The notes under the pieces: model-generated
Database searches by the model: none
The model's input: only the letters and a program-made list of their open reading frames with translations
What the model was told of the DNA's origin: nothing
NCBI RefSeq assembly: GCF_002807035.1
Contig: NZ_NIUC01000001.1
Coordinates: 434,001-498,000, forward strand
Reading direction: 5' to 3'
Length of the DNA: 64,000 nt
Source of the DNA: Algoriphagus formosus
GTDB lineage: Bacteria; Bacteroidota; Bacteroidia; Cytophagales; Cyclobacteriaceae
In this document: positions 26,425 to 36,227 of the stretch, piece after piece
Layout of the letters: the number at the start of each line of letters is the position of its first letter
Numbering within the stretch: position 1 is the stretch's first letter
Program-made: the position numbers and the translations under genes

Positions 26425-27006
26425 CTTCCTCTGCTCGATCTCTTTGATATTATTGGAAATGGGTGAAATGCTGATGGACTTTTGATCCTTTTGAATATGA
26501 AAAATAAAAGTGCTGGTATTACCGAGTTTTCTTACCTCCTTCTTGTCTCCATTCAAGAAATGTAAAGTAACGTTATGCTCAATTTTGTTTTCAGCAATAT
26601 TGGACCGCTCTTTCATTCCCTTCCCCAATCCATAGCCTACGAAAGCTGCCAAAACCATTACAGCCATAACGAGTCCATAAGCCGTCAAACCGTTTATTCC
26701 TTCTTTTTTGGGTTCGGAGTTTTTGGCGTTTTTCCTTCCTTTTACAACCATCAAATAGTAGAAAACCGAACCAATTACGACTAAAAAAACCAAAAGGATA
26801 GGCTTATCTGTCAAAATAGCAATCGGCCCTAGCAGCACGTCCAAAATACTGGCATAACTAAGAAAATTGATTCCGATCAGTCCATAATAAAGTGACTCAG
26901 CCAAAATCCCCAAAATCAAAATATAGAGATAGCCCAAAGGAAGAAATTCGGAAATGGTAAGTTGCGAGTCAGTAGACTCTTTTTTAGAGGAGGTAGGAAA
27001 TATCAT
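26422..27006 (-). CDS. Hypothetical membrane protein
   Basis: A 194-residue protein. Hydrophobic segments lie near 25-50 (GYLYILILGILAESLYYGLI), 52-68, 72-90 (ILLVFLVVIGSVFYYLMVV) and 110-130 (GLVMAVMVLAAFVGYGLGKG). A ~60-residue beta-rich soluble tail follows (KIEHNVTLHFLNGDKKEVRK). No family recognised. The tail may face the periplasm or the cytoplasm. The stop codon lies inside the end of a repeat array, so the native C-terminus may have been altered by it. Confidence 0.65.
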   Translation of the reverse strand: MIFPTSSKKESTDSQLTISEFLPLGYLYILILGILAESLYYGLIGINFLSYASILDVLLGPIAILTDKPILLVFLVVIGSVFYYLMVVKGRKNAKNSEPKKEGINGLTAYGLVMAVMVLAAFVGYGLGKGMKERSNIAENKIEHNVTLHFLNGDKKEVRKLGNTSTFIFHIQKDQKSISISPISNNIKEIEQRK

Positions 27007-27145
27007 ATTTTCTCGGTCAAAAGTACTTCTGAAAATACGCCGTGAAAATTAAAAATGAAAATCTGGAATTTTCATTGTTGAACACGGAGCCTGAAGCATA
27101 GAGTATCCCTTGAACAAATCTTGAAACTTTCGCAAATGAGAGTTC

Positions 27146-27601
27146 TCACGGAGCAAACTGATAAACCATCTCGATATGCTCAATCCCATCCTCATCGTAA
27201 ACCTCACCTTCCTCTCGGAAACCTAATGATTGGTAAAACTTCAAGGCATAAGTTTGAGCACCCAAACGGATGGGGACAGGGCCAAAGAGCTTTTCACAGG
27301 CAGCGATAGCTTCCTCCATCACTTTTTTACCAAGGCCTTTTCCTCGGTAAGCCGGAGCAGAAACTACCCGTCCGATTGCTACCTCCTGATAAGAGAGTCC
27401 TGCGGGTACTATTCGGCAATAGGCAACTAGTTCTTCCCCTTGATAGAGGCTGAGATGCTGGCATTTTTGATCCTTATTATCCAAATCCAAAAAAACACAG
27501 TCCTGCTCCACCACAAAAACCTCACTTCGAAGTCGAAGTATTTGATAGAGTTCTTCATTGTTAAGTTGGGAAAAAGTTCGGAGCCGGGTTTCAAGGTTCA
27601 T
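27146..27601 (-). CDS. GNAT family N-acetyltransferase, ElaA type
   Basis: A 151-residue single-domain acetyltransferase. It reads LRLRSEVFVVEQDCVFLDLDNKDQ near the start, which is the ElaA signature. It also has the acetyl-CoA pyrophosphate loop VVSAPAYRGKGLGKKVMEEA (Q/RxxGxG/A) around residues 80-100, and FYQSLGFREEGEVYDEDGI near the end. Length is normal for ElaA. The physiological substrate of this group is not firmly known. Monocistronic; upstream non-coding DNA of 240 nt to the divergent amidohydrolase gene shows nothing distinctive. Confidence 0.9.
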   Translation of the reverse strand: MNLETRLRTFSQLNNEELYQILRLRSEVFVVEQDCVFLDLDNKDQKCQHLSLYQGEELVAYCRIVPAGLSYQEVAIGRVVSAPAYRGKGLGKKVMEEAIAACEKLFGPVPIRLGAQTYALKFYQSLGFREEGEVYDEDGIEHIEMVYQFAP

Positions 27602-27844
27602 TTTTCTAGCCTTCTTTTCAGTTTTGGTTTTTAAACCAACGAATATAATTCAAATCTCCCACCGATAAACCCACTTTCCTCTGAACGGAAGAATTTGAGC
27701 AATTATAGAAATTCAATTGAAAAATGAGGAAAGCAAAACAAGAACCTTCACTTTCTGTTAAATTTACTTGAAGACCTAGGAAAACCTTTTATCGTTCTAA
27801 ACCCTGTCTCTCTTTTTCAATTCTAAAATCCATCCTTTTTACTT

Positions 27845-29200
27845 ATGTCTCCTTTCTCATCATTGATCAAAAAACTCAGTTCTTTTATCCTTTTCAGCAT
27901 CCTTTGGACTCTTTCCTTTCCTTCTTGGTCCCAAGATCAATCCAGAGTTGTATTTCAAAATGTTCGAGTTTTTGATGCTAAGAGCATGACTCTATCCGAG
28001 CCGCAAAATGTACTTGTGGAGAACAATATGATCGCGCAGATGGATAAAGCTTGGACAAAAGAAATGCGCATTGCCCCGATCAAAATCAAAGGGAAAGGGA
28101 AGACCTTAATTCCTGGATTGATTGATGTGCATGTGCACTTGGTTTTTGGGTCCTTAAGTATGGTACAAATGATGTCGCCTGGATTGAATCAGGAGCTAAT
28201 TCTCGAAAAATCCGGTAAAGGAGCAGAGGAAATGCTGCTTCGGGGATTTACCAGTGTTCGGGATGTAGGTGGTCCTATTTTCCCTCTCAAAAGAGCCATT
28301 GACCAAGGAAAAATACAAGGGCCCAGGGTTTGGCCAGCTGGGGCTGTGATCAGTCAGACGGCTGGACATGGGGATTTTCGAACTCCTGACGAGCGCTCAC
28401 GGAAGTTCTTCGGAACTCCATCCCGAGCCGAACTATTTGGCGCCACCTTTATCGCAGATGGAAAGCCGGAAGTTTTGACGGCTGTTCGAGAAAACCTTCG
28501 ATTTGGGGCCAGTCAGATCAAACTGATGGCTGGAGGAGGTACTTCTTCCGCTTATGACCCCATCGATGTCACCCAATACACCCTGGAAGAAATGGAAGCG
28601 GCTGTAGAGGCGGCAGAGGATTGGGGAACTTATGTGACCGTTCATGCCTACACAGACCGAGCGGTTCAAAAAGCCATAAAGGCCGGTGTCAAATGTGTGG
28701 AACATGGACAAATGGTTTCGGAAGAAACGCTAGAGCTTATGGCTGAAAAGGGAATTTGGTTGAGTTTACAAAACTTAATGGAAGATAGCCCAAACATGGA
28801 CCCTGCTCGAAGGGAAAAAAGAAAGCCGGTTTTGGAGGGACAGAAAAAAGTTTGGCCGATGGCAAAGCAGTTAGGAGTTCAAATTGCCTGGGGAACAGAC
28901 TTCCTATTTGAACCAGAGCTTAACAAAGAGCAAAATGCTTACATTCTCAAGCTTCAGGAGTGGTTTTCGCCTGCCGAAATCCTCAAAATGATTACCTATG
29001 ACAACGCACGCCTTTTAGCTTTATCAGGTAATCGAAGCCCTTACAAAGGTCAATTGGGGGAAGTAAGCCAAGGTGCTTTGGCAGATTTGATTCTAGTGGA
29101 TGGCAATCCTTTGGAAGACATCAATCTATTGGCTCAGCCAGAGGAGAAATTTTTGGTGATTATGAAGGATGGAAAACTGATTAAAAACAAAGTGGATTGA
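27845..29200 (+). CDS. Secreted amidohydrolase family protein
   Basis: A 451-residue protein with a signal peptide (LSSFILFSILWTLSFPSWS). The metal-dependent hydrolase barrel follows: LIPGLIDVHVHLVFG (HxH metal pair), FTSVRDVGGP, QIKLMAGGGTSS, TVHAYTDRAVQKAIKAGVKC followed by VEHG, and IAWGTDFLF with the metal-ligand Asp. The C-terminal strand GALADLILVDGNPLEDI closes the composite domain. It belongs to the imidazolonepropionase-like/Xaa-Pro dipeptidase group of amidohydrolases. The substrate is probably a cyclic amide or dipeptide in the periplasm, which the sequence does not define. Confidence 0.88.
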   Translation: MSPFSSLIKKLSSFILFSILWTLSFPSWSQDQSRVVFQNVRVFDAKSMTLSEPQNVLVENNMIAQMDKAWTKEMRIAPIKIKGKGKTLIPGLIDVHVHLVFGSLSMVQMMSPGLNQELILEKSGKGAEEMLLRGFTSVRDVGGPIFPLKRAIDQGKIQGPRVWPAGAVISQTAGHGDFRTPDERSRKFFGTPSRAELFGATFIADGKPEVLTAVRENLRFGASQIKLMAGGGTSSAYDPIDVTQYTLEEMEAAVEAAEDWGTYVTVHAYTDRAVQKAIKAGVKCVEHGQMVSEETLELMAEKGIWLSLQNLMEDSPNMDPARREKRKPVLEGQKKVWPMAKQLGVQIAWGTDFLFEPELNKEQNAYILKLQEWFSPAEILKMITYDNARLLALSGNRSPYKGQLGEVSQGALADLILVDGNPLEDINLLAQPEEKFLVIMKDGKLIKNKVD

Positions 29201-29278
29201 TACCAATAAACCCCTCTTTTTGTCTCCAATCAAAAGATTTTTAATAAAAGCGTTGAGGTCTAAAGCCCAGGAAAGTTT

Positions 29279-29836
29279 TCAATAAAACTTCAAGTAATCG
29301 ACCCAAAGCTCAAAACTACCCTCCTGCTTATCGGCCAATATAAAGCCAATCCGCTTAATCCCGGCAAGTTCCTTAGGATCAATTCCTTTAGCCATCGTAT
29401 TTCCCATTCGACTGATTTCCAGATCTCTCAGGGGAATTTTCAAGGTTTGCCAGTCCTCACTTTTTTCCCCGAATTTCTTCCGGTATTTTGGAAGATAAAA
29501 AGGAGTTTCTTTCTCAATCAGCAATTCAAATTTGCGGTCAGTGTCAGATTTGTATCGAATTTCGCAAAAGGAATATTCAGATAAATCATAATTGCCCATA
29601 GGGCCTCGGAGAGAAACAAAGCCTCCGTTATTTTTCAAAGAAACTGTTCCGGAAAACAGGACCGCATCATCGCTCAATTGAGCTTTGGATTCGGAGAGGC
29701 CACCCATGACACCATCATTGATAATTGACCAGCGTCCAAAATCCTTTCCTTCACCAAAATCGAATACTAGGGGTTCGTTCATTTTTTGAGGGTAAAGAAA
29801 TAAATATATAAATCCAAGGATAGCCGCTTTCCACAT
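29279..29836 (-). CDS. CIA30 family protein
   Basis: A 185-residue protein with a hydrophobic N-terminus, followed by a CIA30/galactose-binding-like beta-sandwich: WSIINDGVMGGLSESKAQLS, FSGTVSLKNNGGFVSLRGP, FCEIRYKSDTDRKFELLI, DWQTLKIPLRDLE and a terminal SFELWVDYLKFY. In eukaryotes the family assists complex I assembly. Bacterial members are poorly characterised, so no complex I role should be assumed. It is transcribed toward the amidohydrolase gene (convergent, about 80 nt apart). Confidence 0.85.
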   Translation of the reverse strand: MWKAAILGFIYLFLYPQKMNEPLVFDFGEGKDFGRWSIINDGVMGGLSESKAQLSDDAVLFSGTVSLKNNGGFVSLRGPMGNYDLSEYSFCEIRYKSDTDRKFELLIEKETPFYLPKYRKKFGEKSEDWQTLKIPLRDLEISRMGNTMAKGIDPKELAGIKRIGFILADKQEGSFELWVDYLKFY

Positions 29837-30016
29837 ACCATAGAAATAGGATTACAGCTGGAAATGTTTACTGGTCCTTCCAGTTTTGGGGCTTTGAATT
29901 CAAAAAAGAAACCATTTAATCAAAGACTAAATGGTTTCGAAATTAGATCTATCTTTTTACCGTATTTTCAAATTGGATAAGACAGTATCCAATTACCCTT
30001 TCGAGATTTTCATGGG

Positions 30017-30277
30017 TCATGGAATAGCCGGTCCCTTGGGAAGGGCATGACATCCGATCTCGAATACTTTCTCTTCAATAAGCGAAATAGGAACTAGGGT
30101 ATTTACAAAGACGGAAATCTCAACTGGATAGGTCTCTGCGTGAATTTCAACGCGATCGATTTGCTCCAAATTTGTCAATGCATCCTTGATTTTTGTGAGA
30201 TCTTCTTGGCTATTGGTATTGACCAAGAAAGTTTTCCCTAGATCCCCTGGTAAGATGTTTTCTGAGAGTAAATTCAT
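30017..30277 (-). CDS. Small HMA-fold-like protein downstream of the RND efflux genes
   Basis: An 86-residue protein with an alternating beta-alpha-beta pattern (KTFLVNTNSQEDLTKIKDAL, then QIDRVEIHAETYPVEISVFV) reminiscent of heavy-metal-associated domains. The CxxC metal motif is absent; the only Cys is in EIGCHALPKG. It lies 32 nt after the outer-membrane factor gene on the same strand and is probably the last gene of the efflux operon. Function unknown. Confidence 0.65.
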   Translation of the reverse strand: MNLLSENILPGDLGKTFLVNTNSQEDLTKIKDALTNLEQIDRVEIHAETYPVEISVFVNTLVPISLIEEKVFEIGCHALPKGPAIP

Positions 30278-30309
30278 GATTTTGTTCTTTTTTAGCCTTG
30301 AATAATATA

Positions 30310-31752
30310 CTAATTAATTTGCCATCCTCCACCTAAAGCTCTGTATAACTCCACCTTGGCTTGAAGCTGACTTAGCTTGATTTCCACAAGCTCCATCTCG
30401 GCATCCAAAGCCTCTTCTTGCGTAAGGAGAACTTCTACATAATCTGCTTTCGCAAATTGAAACAAGCTGTTTGCAACTTCGACAGACTGCCTTAGCACCT
30501 CTACCTCACGGGATTTGGTATCAAAGCTATTGGTGTAATTCTCCAACTTGGCCATTTGATTAATTACATCGGTATAAGCGTTCAAGATGGTTTGTTCATA
30601 GGCAAAGACCGACTGAATTTGCTGAGCCGATGCCATGTTGAATTGCGCTTGAATTGCCTTCCGATTGATCAAGGGAGCCATTAGGTCTCCTGCGGCATTG
30701 AAGATCAAGGATTCAGGATTGAAGAGGTAGGCTGGATTGAATGCTTGATAGCCAATTCCAGCCCGTAAATCCAACTGAGGGTAGAAGTTTGCTTTAGCCG
30801 ATTTCACATCCAACTTGGCCGCTGCGATCTCCAGTTCAGCCTGTCGAATATCCGGTCGGTTTTCTAACAATTGACTAGGAATTCCAGCCTGTAGGCTATC
30901 CAGCTTTATTTGCATCATGTTTTCAGAATGCCGCGGAATAGCCGTAGGATAAGCGCCAGTCAAGAAATAGAGACGGTTTTCAGTCTCCACCATTCGCTGA
31001 CGAATCGCATATTGCTGGTTTCTGGTATTGAGTAATTGCGCTTCAAACCGATTGACAGCTAACTGATTTGCTTTTGCATACTCTTTCAATTGCCTGGCCT
31101 TTTCCAGAGCATCCTCTTGAATAGCCAGGTTTTGATTGATAATATCGAGCAGATTATCCAGAGCCATCAATTCATAATATGAGGTGGCTATTTCTCCTAT
31201 CAGTTGGGTCTGCAAGAAGTTTTTACCCTCTGTTTTGGCTAGATATCGCAACTGTGCAGCATCCTTTGCATTTCTGAGCTTTCGCCAGATATCCACTTCC
31301 CATGAGGCTGTAGCTCCCAAAACGAAATCTCCAAGAGGTTCAGGAAATTCCTTCCCTTCTTTGATCTCCAAATTATGCTCGACAGCACCATCACGAGTAA
31401 ACCTTCCCGGTTTTTCAGCACCTGCTCCTACACCTAAATTTACAAAAGGTTGATACTCCCCTTTCTTTTCCAACACCTCATTCTTGCCAATTTCAATTTC
31501 CTGCAAGACGATATTGAGCTCTTGATTGTGAAGCAAGGCTGTATCAATCAATGCGATCAAATAGGGATCTTCGAAGTAAGTTTTCCAATCTACAGCTGCC
31601 ACATTGCTTGTATCCCCCTGAGCCGAAATAAATTCGTCAGGGAGCTTAGTATTTGCTTCCTTGAAATTGACTTGGGCAGATTTACATCCCCAGGTCCCAA
31701 GCAAGATCAAGAAGAAGACCTTTTTCCAAAGACTATATTTATTCCTATTCAT
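30310..31752 (-). CDS. Outer-membrane efflux lipoprotein (TolC/NodT family)
   Basis: A 480-residue protein with a lipoprotein signal (FLILLGTWGC, Cys23). It has the internal duplication of TolC-type channels: two long helical halves, with LIALIDTALLHNQELNIVLQ near 65-85 and RPDIRQAELEIAAAKLDVKS near 295-315. The lipidated N-terminus places it in the NodT/OprM subgroup. It forms the exit duct of the tripartite pump encoded immediately upstream. Its start overlaps the end of the pump gene by 8 nt. Confidence 0.93.
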   Translation of the reverse strand: MNRNKYSLWKKVFFLILLGTWGCKSAQVNFKEANTKLPDEFISAQGDTSNVAAVDWKTYFEDPYLIALIDTALLHNQELNIVLQEIEIGKNEVLEKKGEYQPFVNLGVGAGAEKPGRFTRDGAVEHNLEIKEGKEFPEPLGDFVLGATASWEVDIWRKLRNAKDAAQLRYLAKTEGKNFLQTQLIGEIATSYYELMALDNLLDIINQNLAIQEDALEKARQLKEYAKANQLAVNRFEAQLLNTRNQQYAIRQRMVETENRLYFLTGAYPTAIPRHSENMMQIKLDSLQAGIPSQLLENRPDIRQAELEIAAAKLDVKSAKANFYPQLDLRAGIGYQAFNPAYLFNPESLIFNAAGDLMAPLINRKAIQAQFNMASAQQIQSVFAYEQTILNAYTDVINQMAKLENYTNSFDTKSREVEVLRQSVEVANSLFQFAKADYVEVLLTQEEALDAEMELVEIKLSQLQAKVELYRALGGGWQIN

Positions 31753-34700
31753 TGTTTTTGTTTTTTCGGTTTGCGGCTTTTAGCAAGACATTGAGTTTTG
31801 CTATTTTTTTCAATAGAGACGCACTGGCTTGACCTTCTTCCACGTAGGCTTCGGATAGCGAAGAATGGGCCTCATCCTGAATGAGGTTTTTACCCTCAAT
31901 CATTTTTCCGAAGGTGAAATAGAGACCAGGAATGATCAAAACACCGATCATCGTTCCTAAAAACATCCCTCCCATGGCGGAAGAACCAATCGTTTTGTTT
32001 CCAACAGCTCCTGCACCGTGTGCAATCACCAAAGGAATCAATCCGGCGATGAAGGCAAAGGAAGTCATCAAAATCGGACGGAAACGCATTTTGGCTCCTT
32101 CGATAGCAGCATCCAATACGCTTGCTCCTTCCCGGTGACGCTGAACCCCGAACTCAACAATCAATACGGCGTTTTTCCCCAGCAAACCAATCAGCATAAT
32201 CATACCGATCTGTGCATAGACATCATTGGCTAAGCCCATGAGTTTGAGCATCAGAAATGATCCAAATATCCCGATCGGTAAGGAAAGTAAGACTGCAAAA
32301 GGCAAGACAAAACTTTCGTATTGTGCGGCTAATACCAGGTAGACAAAGAGTAGTACCACGGCAAAGATGTACACCGCTTCATTTCCTCTTCGGGATTCAT
32401 CAAAGGACAAATCCTCCCAGGCAATGTCATATCCTTTTGGCAAGGTTTGGGCGGCAACTTCACGAATTGCCTGAATGGCATCCCCCGTCGTAAACCCTTC
32501 GGCAGGCAATCCTCGAATCGCCGCAGAATTAAACAGGTTATAGCGCGTAATCTCATTAGGACCTTGAGTCTTGTTTACCTTCATAAAAGAAGAGTACGGC
32601 ACCATTTCACCTTCCTCATTCTTGACAAACAAATCCTCCAAATCCGATGGATAGCGGCGAAATTCCGGAGCTGCTTGAGTGTAAACTTTGAAGAACCGAC
32701 CAAATCGGATAAATCCTTGCTCATAGGTACTACCGATCAAGATATTCAGGTTTTCCATCGCTTTACCAATGGTTACACCTTTCTGCATGGCAGCCTGATT
32801 ATCAATTTCCAGGTGATATTGCGGGTAATTGGCCGCAAAGAAGGTAAACAAGCCTTTCAACTCAGGTCGCTTTCGCAAAGCAGCCAAAAACTCTTGGTTG
32901 ATCTTGTCAAACTCTTCGTAGTCAGTTTCTCCACCTGTTTTGTCAAGCATTCGAAGTGAAAACCCGCCTGAAGAACCGAATCCCGGAACAGCTGGTGGCT
33001 CAAAGTATTCGACTACGGCTCCCAGGTCCTTGGTTTCCTCCTCCAATTCTTCCATGATTTCATGAACGGAATGCTCCCGTTCTGACCAGGGCTTTAGGTT
33101 TATCAAGCAAGTACCTGCATTTGATCCCCTACCCTCAGTCATGATTTCATATCCGGCAAGAGAAGTAACAGACTCGATGCCTTCTACCTCTTCAGCAATT
33201 TTCTGAAGTTCCTGGGCCACCTTATTGGTAAGTTCCAAAGTGGAACCTGGAGGTGTCTGAATAATGGCATAAATGGTACCCTGATCTTCATTTGGCACAA
33301 AGCCTGAAGGAAGGATGTCATTGGTATAAATGATCCCAGCGACAAAAAGCCCAAGAATCCCAAATGTGACTAGCCTTCTGGCAACCATCACATTGAGTAC
33401 CCTGATGTAGTGACCAGTCAGCCTTTCAAAAAGCCGGTTGAATCCATCAATAAAGCGATCAAACAAGGATTTTTTACGCTTTCCATGATGATTTCTCAGA
33501 ATCATAGCACATAGAACCGGAGTCAAAGTCAAGGCTACAATTCCAGAGATAATAATGGAACTCGCCATGGTAATGGAGAACTGTCGGTAGAAAACACCAA
33601 CCGGTCCACCCATAAAGGCAATCGGAACAAAAACCGATGTCATCACCAGGGTGATCGCGATGATCGCACCACTCAATTCTCCCAAAGCTTTTTGCGTTGC
33701 TTTGTATGGAGTGAGTTTTGGATCTTCTTCCATTTTGGCATGCACCGCCTCGACGACCACGATGGCATCATCGACTACCACCCCAATGGCCAAAACCAAG
33801 GCAAAAAGGGTGATCAGGTTGATGGATAAGCCAAAGAGTTGAAGCACAAAAAAGGCCCCAACCAAGGATACCGGTACGGCTATAATCGGGATCAGCGTAG
33901 ATCGCCAATCTCCTAAAAACAGAAATACAACCAATGCCACCAAAATAAAGGCATCCCGAATGGTATGAACCACCTGCTCGATAGATGCATCCAAGAATTT
34001 TGAGACATCGTAGCTATACTCGTAGTGAACGCCCTGTGGGAAATCCACTTCCAGTTCCTTCAATTTCTCTTTTACCTGTGCAATCACATCACTACCGTTA
34101 CTATCGGGAGTTTGCTTCAAGACAATGGAAGAGGAAGGACGGCCATCCAAGTTGGAGTAAATATCAAAGAACTCACTTCCCAGTTCGACCTCGGCTATAT
34201 CCTTTAATTTAATCAGTTCCCCTTCCTCATTGCTTCGAATGATGATGTTTTCGTATTGCTCAGGCTCGTTGAATCTACCCGAATAGGTCAACACATACTC
34301 CACTGACTGAGCTAATTTCCCGGAGCTTTGGCCTAGACGACCCGGACGGGCGATGACACTTTGCTCATCCATTGCTTCCAGGACCTCTTCAGCGGAGATT
34401 TTATAGGCTCGCATACGGTCCAATTTCAACCATACACGCATCGCATATTTACGAGAACCCAGAATCTGTGCCTGTGCGATTCCGTCTATCCGCTGTAATT
34501 CTGGAATAATTCGGGTATAGGCATAATTATAAAGGAACTTCTCATCGATATCAGCTCCTTCTTCCCCATAGATATCCACATACAAGAGCATACTGGGTTG
34601 GACCGGGGTGATGATTACACCTTCCCGCTGCACCAAAGGAGGCAGGTTTGGCATGACTTGATCCACCCGTGTTTTTACCCGGACTACTGCTTGGTTGGGA

Positions 34701-34996
34701 TCTGTACCGGGTTCGAAAACCACCCGAATAGTACCCTCCCCTGCACTTGTGGCATCAGAAGCGATGTATCGCATTCCCTGAACACCATTAATCGATGTCT
34801 CTAGAGGAATCAAGGTTGATTTGGTCAATACATCCGCACTGGAGCCTGGATAGGCCACAAAGATGTTGACAGTAGTTGGCGCGATCTGCGGAAACTGAGA
34901 AATAGGCAGCTGGGTAATGGCAAGTAATCCCACAAAAACAATCATAAAGGAGATTACAATAGCCAATACAGGCCTTCTTAAAATATCTTTAAACAT
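31745..34996 (-). CDS. RND multidrug efflux pump, HAE-1 (AcrB/MexB) type
   Basis: A 1083-residue inner-membrane pump with 12 predicted membrane helices and two large periplasmic loops. The proton-relay Asp pair is in GVVVDDAIVVVEAV (about residues 405-410), and the relay Lys is in LIGLLGKNAVLIVEFG. N-terminal FKDILRRPVLAIVISFMIVF and SQFPQIAPTTVNIFVAYPGS are typical of HAE-1 pumps for lipophilic drugs and bile-salt-like compounds, not of the metal-exporting CusA class. It is the middle gene of adaptor-pump-channel. The C-terminal ~40 residues are charged and extend beyond the AcrB core. Confidence 0.96.
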   Translation of the reverse strand: MFKDILRRPVLAIVISFMIVFVGLLAITQLPISQFPQIAPTTVNIFVAYPGSSADVLTKSTLIPLETSINGVQGMRYIASDATSAGEGTIRVVFEPGTDPNQAVVRVKTRVDQVMPNLPPLVQREGVIITPVQPSMLLYVDIYGEEGADIDEKFLYNYAYTRIIPELQRIDGIAQAQILGSRKYAMRVWLKLDRMRAYKISAEEVLEAMDEQSVIARPGRLGQSSGKLAQSVEYVLTYSGRFNEPEQYENIIIRSNEEGELIKLKDIAEVELGSEFFDIYSNLDGRPSSSIVLKQTPDSNGSDVIAQVKEKLKELEVDFPQGVHYEYSYDVSKFLDASIEQVVHTIRDAFILVALVVFLFLGDWRSTLIPIIAVPVSLVGAFFVLQLFGLSINLITLFALVLAIGVVVDDAIVVVEAVHAKMEEDPKLTPYKATQKALGELSGAIIAITLVMTSVFVPIAFMGGPVGVFYRQFSITMASSIIISGIVALTLTPVLCAMILRNHHGKRKKSLFDRFIDGFNRLFERLTGHYIRVLNVMVARRLVTFGILGLFVAGIIYTNDILPSGFVPNEDQGTIYAIIQTPPGSTLELTNKVAQELQKIAEEVEGIESVTSLAGYEIMTEGRGSNAGTCLINLKPWSEREHSVHEIMEELEEETKDLGAVVEYFEPPAVPGFGSSGGFSLRMLDKTGGETDYEEFDKINQEFLAALRKRPELKGLFTFFAANYPQYHLEIDNQAAMQKGVTIGKAMENLNILIGSTYEQGFIRFGRFFKVYTQAAPEFRRYPSDLEDLFVKNEEGEMVPYSSFMKVNKTQGPNEITRYNLFNSAAIRGLPAEGFTTGDAIQAIREVAAQTLPKGYDIAWEDLSFDESRRGNEAVYIFAVVLLFVYLVLAAQYESFVLPFAVLLSLPIGIFGSFLMLKLMGLANDVYAQIGMIMLIGLLGKNAVLIVEFGVQRHREGASVLDAAIEGAKMRFRPILMTSFAFIAGLIPLVIAHGAGAVGNKTIGSSAMGGMFLGTMIGVLIIPGLYFTFGKMIEGKNLIQDEAHSSLSEAYVEEGQASASLLKKIAKLNVLLKAANRKNKNNE

Positions 34997-35024
34997 TTCT
35001 TTCGGAATTTAAGGTGATTGGTAA

Positions 35025-36113
35025 TTACTCGGCATGTAGATGCAAGCCTTCCAAAACTTCGGTTGGATTGATCAATTCAAAGTGAATTTTCTTACCGTTT
35101 TCGACCTTTCGAAGGCCTTCCAAAAGAAATGTATCAGTAGACTTTAGACCACTACTGATCAAATAGATGTGATTGAGTTCGCCCTCAACCTTCACCTCTC
35201 TAGACTGAATAGTCCCTTCTTTGTCCACTAAATAGACAAACTTCTTGTCCAAAACTTCAAAAGTGGCTTTTTGAGGAATCATAGTCACCCCTTCCAATGG
35301 CTTAGGCCAAAGGATATTGCCTGTTTGACCATGACGAAGCAGGCCATTCGGGTTTGAGAAGGTAGCACGGAAGGCAATATTTCCGGTAGTGTTGTTGAAA
35401 TCTGATTCGATGGTCTCTATTACTCCTGATTCAGAGAATAGACGATTATTTGCCAAACGGAGCTTGACAACCTCCAGGCTATCATTAGAACTCATGGCGT
35501 AATCCAGATATTCTGACTCTGGGACATTGAAATACACCCACATCTTGCTGTTATCAGAAAGCGTTGTCAGCAATTCGCCTTCATCAAGCAAACTACCTAA
35601 GCGCACTTCCTCAAACTTTCCGACAATCCCATCAAATGGAGCCCGAACTTCTGTGAAGGTAAGATGTGCTTGTGCCAAGGCTAGTTCAGCCTTTGCTTTT
35701 TCAAGTTGTGCTTTAGCTAATGCAGCTTCGTTCTGAGATACGATATCTTTGTCCGCCAGTGCCTTGATGTTTTCATATTCCACTCTGGCAAATTCAACCT
35801 CAGATTGAGCTTTTTGAAACTCAGCCTGATAAATAGTCGGCTGAATTTGGAACAGCAACTGCCCTTTTTTGACATGCTGTCCTTCGTCTACGAAGATTTT
35901 TTGAAGGTAGCCTTTTTCAAGAGCTCGCAATTCGATGTGTTGAATAGCTCTAATTTGGCTTACATATTCTTTAATAAGTACTGTATCTTGTTGTATGGGT
36001 TGGGACACCTTGAAGGTTCCAGCCTCTTCGTGTGTAGTATGAGAAGCGCCGCAAGAGCTCATCAAGAAGGCGCAGCCCACTGCAAGGAATAGTAAATTCC
36101 TGTAGGTTTTCAT
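35025..36113 (-). CDS. Efflux periplasmic adaptor subunit (MFP, AcrA-like)
   Basis: A 362-residue lipoprotein (CAFLMSSCG, Cys21). Domains: membrane-proximal strands, a lipoyl half-motif (ALEKGYLQKIFVDEGQHVKK), a short helical hairpin (about 90-150, with repeated Ala/Glu/Lys heptads), the second lipoyl half (APFDGIVGKFEEV), then beta-barrel and proximal domains. It bridges the RND pump and the NodT-type channel. It is first in the operon, 28 nt before the pump gene. Confidence 0.94.
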   Translation of the reverse strand: MKTYRNLLFLAVGCAFLMSSCGASHTTHEEAGTFKVSQPIQQDTVLIKEYVSQIRAIQHIELRALEKGYLQKIFVDEGQHVKKGQLLFQIQPTIYQAEFQKAQSEVEFARVEYENIKALADKDIVSQNEAALAKAQLEKAKAELALAQAHLTFTEVRAPFDGIVGKFEEVRLGSLLDEGELLTTLSDNSKMWVYFNVPESEYLDYAMSSNDSLEVVKLRLANNRLFSESGVIETIESDFNNTTGNIAFRATFSNPNGLLRHGQTGNILWPKPLEGVTMIPQKATFEVLDKKFVYLVDKEGTIQSREVKVEGELNHIYLISSGLKSTDTFLLEGLRKVENGKKIHFELINPTEVLEGLHLHAE

Positions 36114-36227
36114 AATTGAATGAATTTTTAATTGTAGGTAAAAAGAAGTAAATCAAGTCCCTAAGGATTCATTGAGATGAGCAATAGGGACAGTTAGCGA
36201 GGGCCAAATAAGGCCAATCAAAAAATC

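Noticed and set aside
32447..32959. 170-residue plus-strand frame opposite the RND pump
   Set aside because: Shadow frame without motif inside a well-supported gene.
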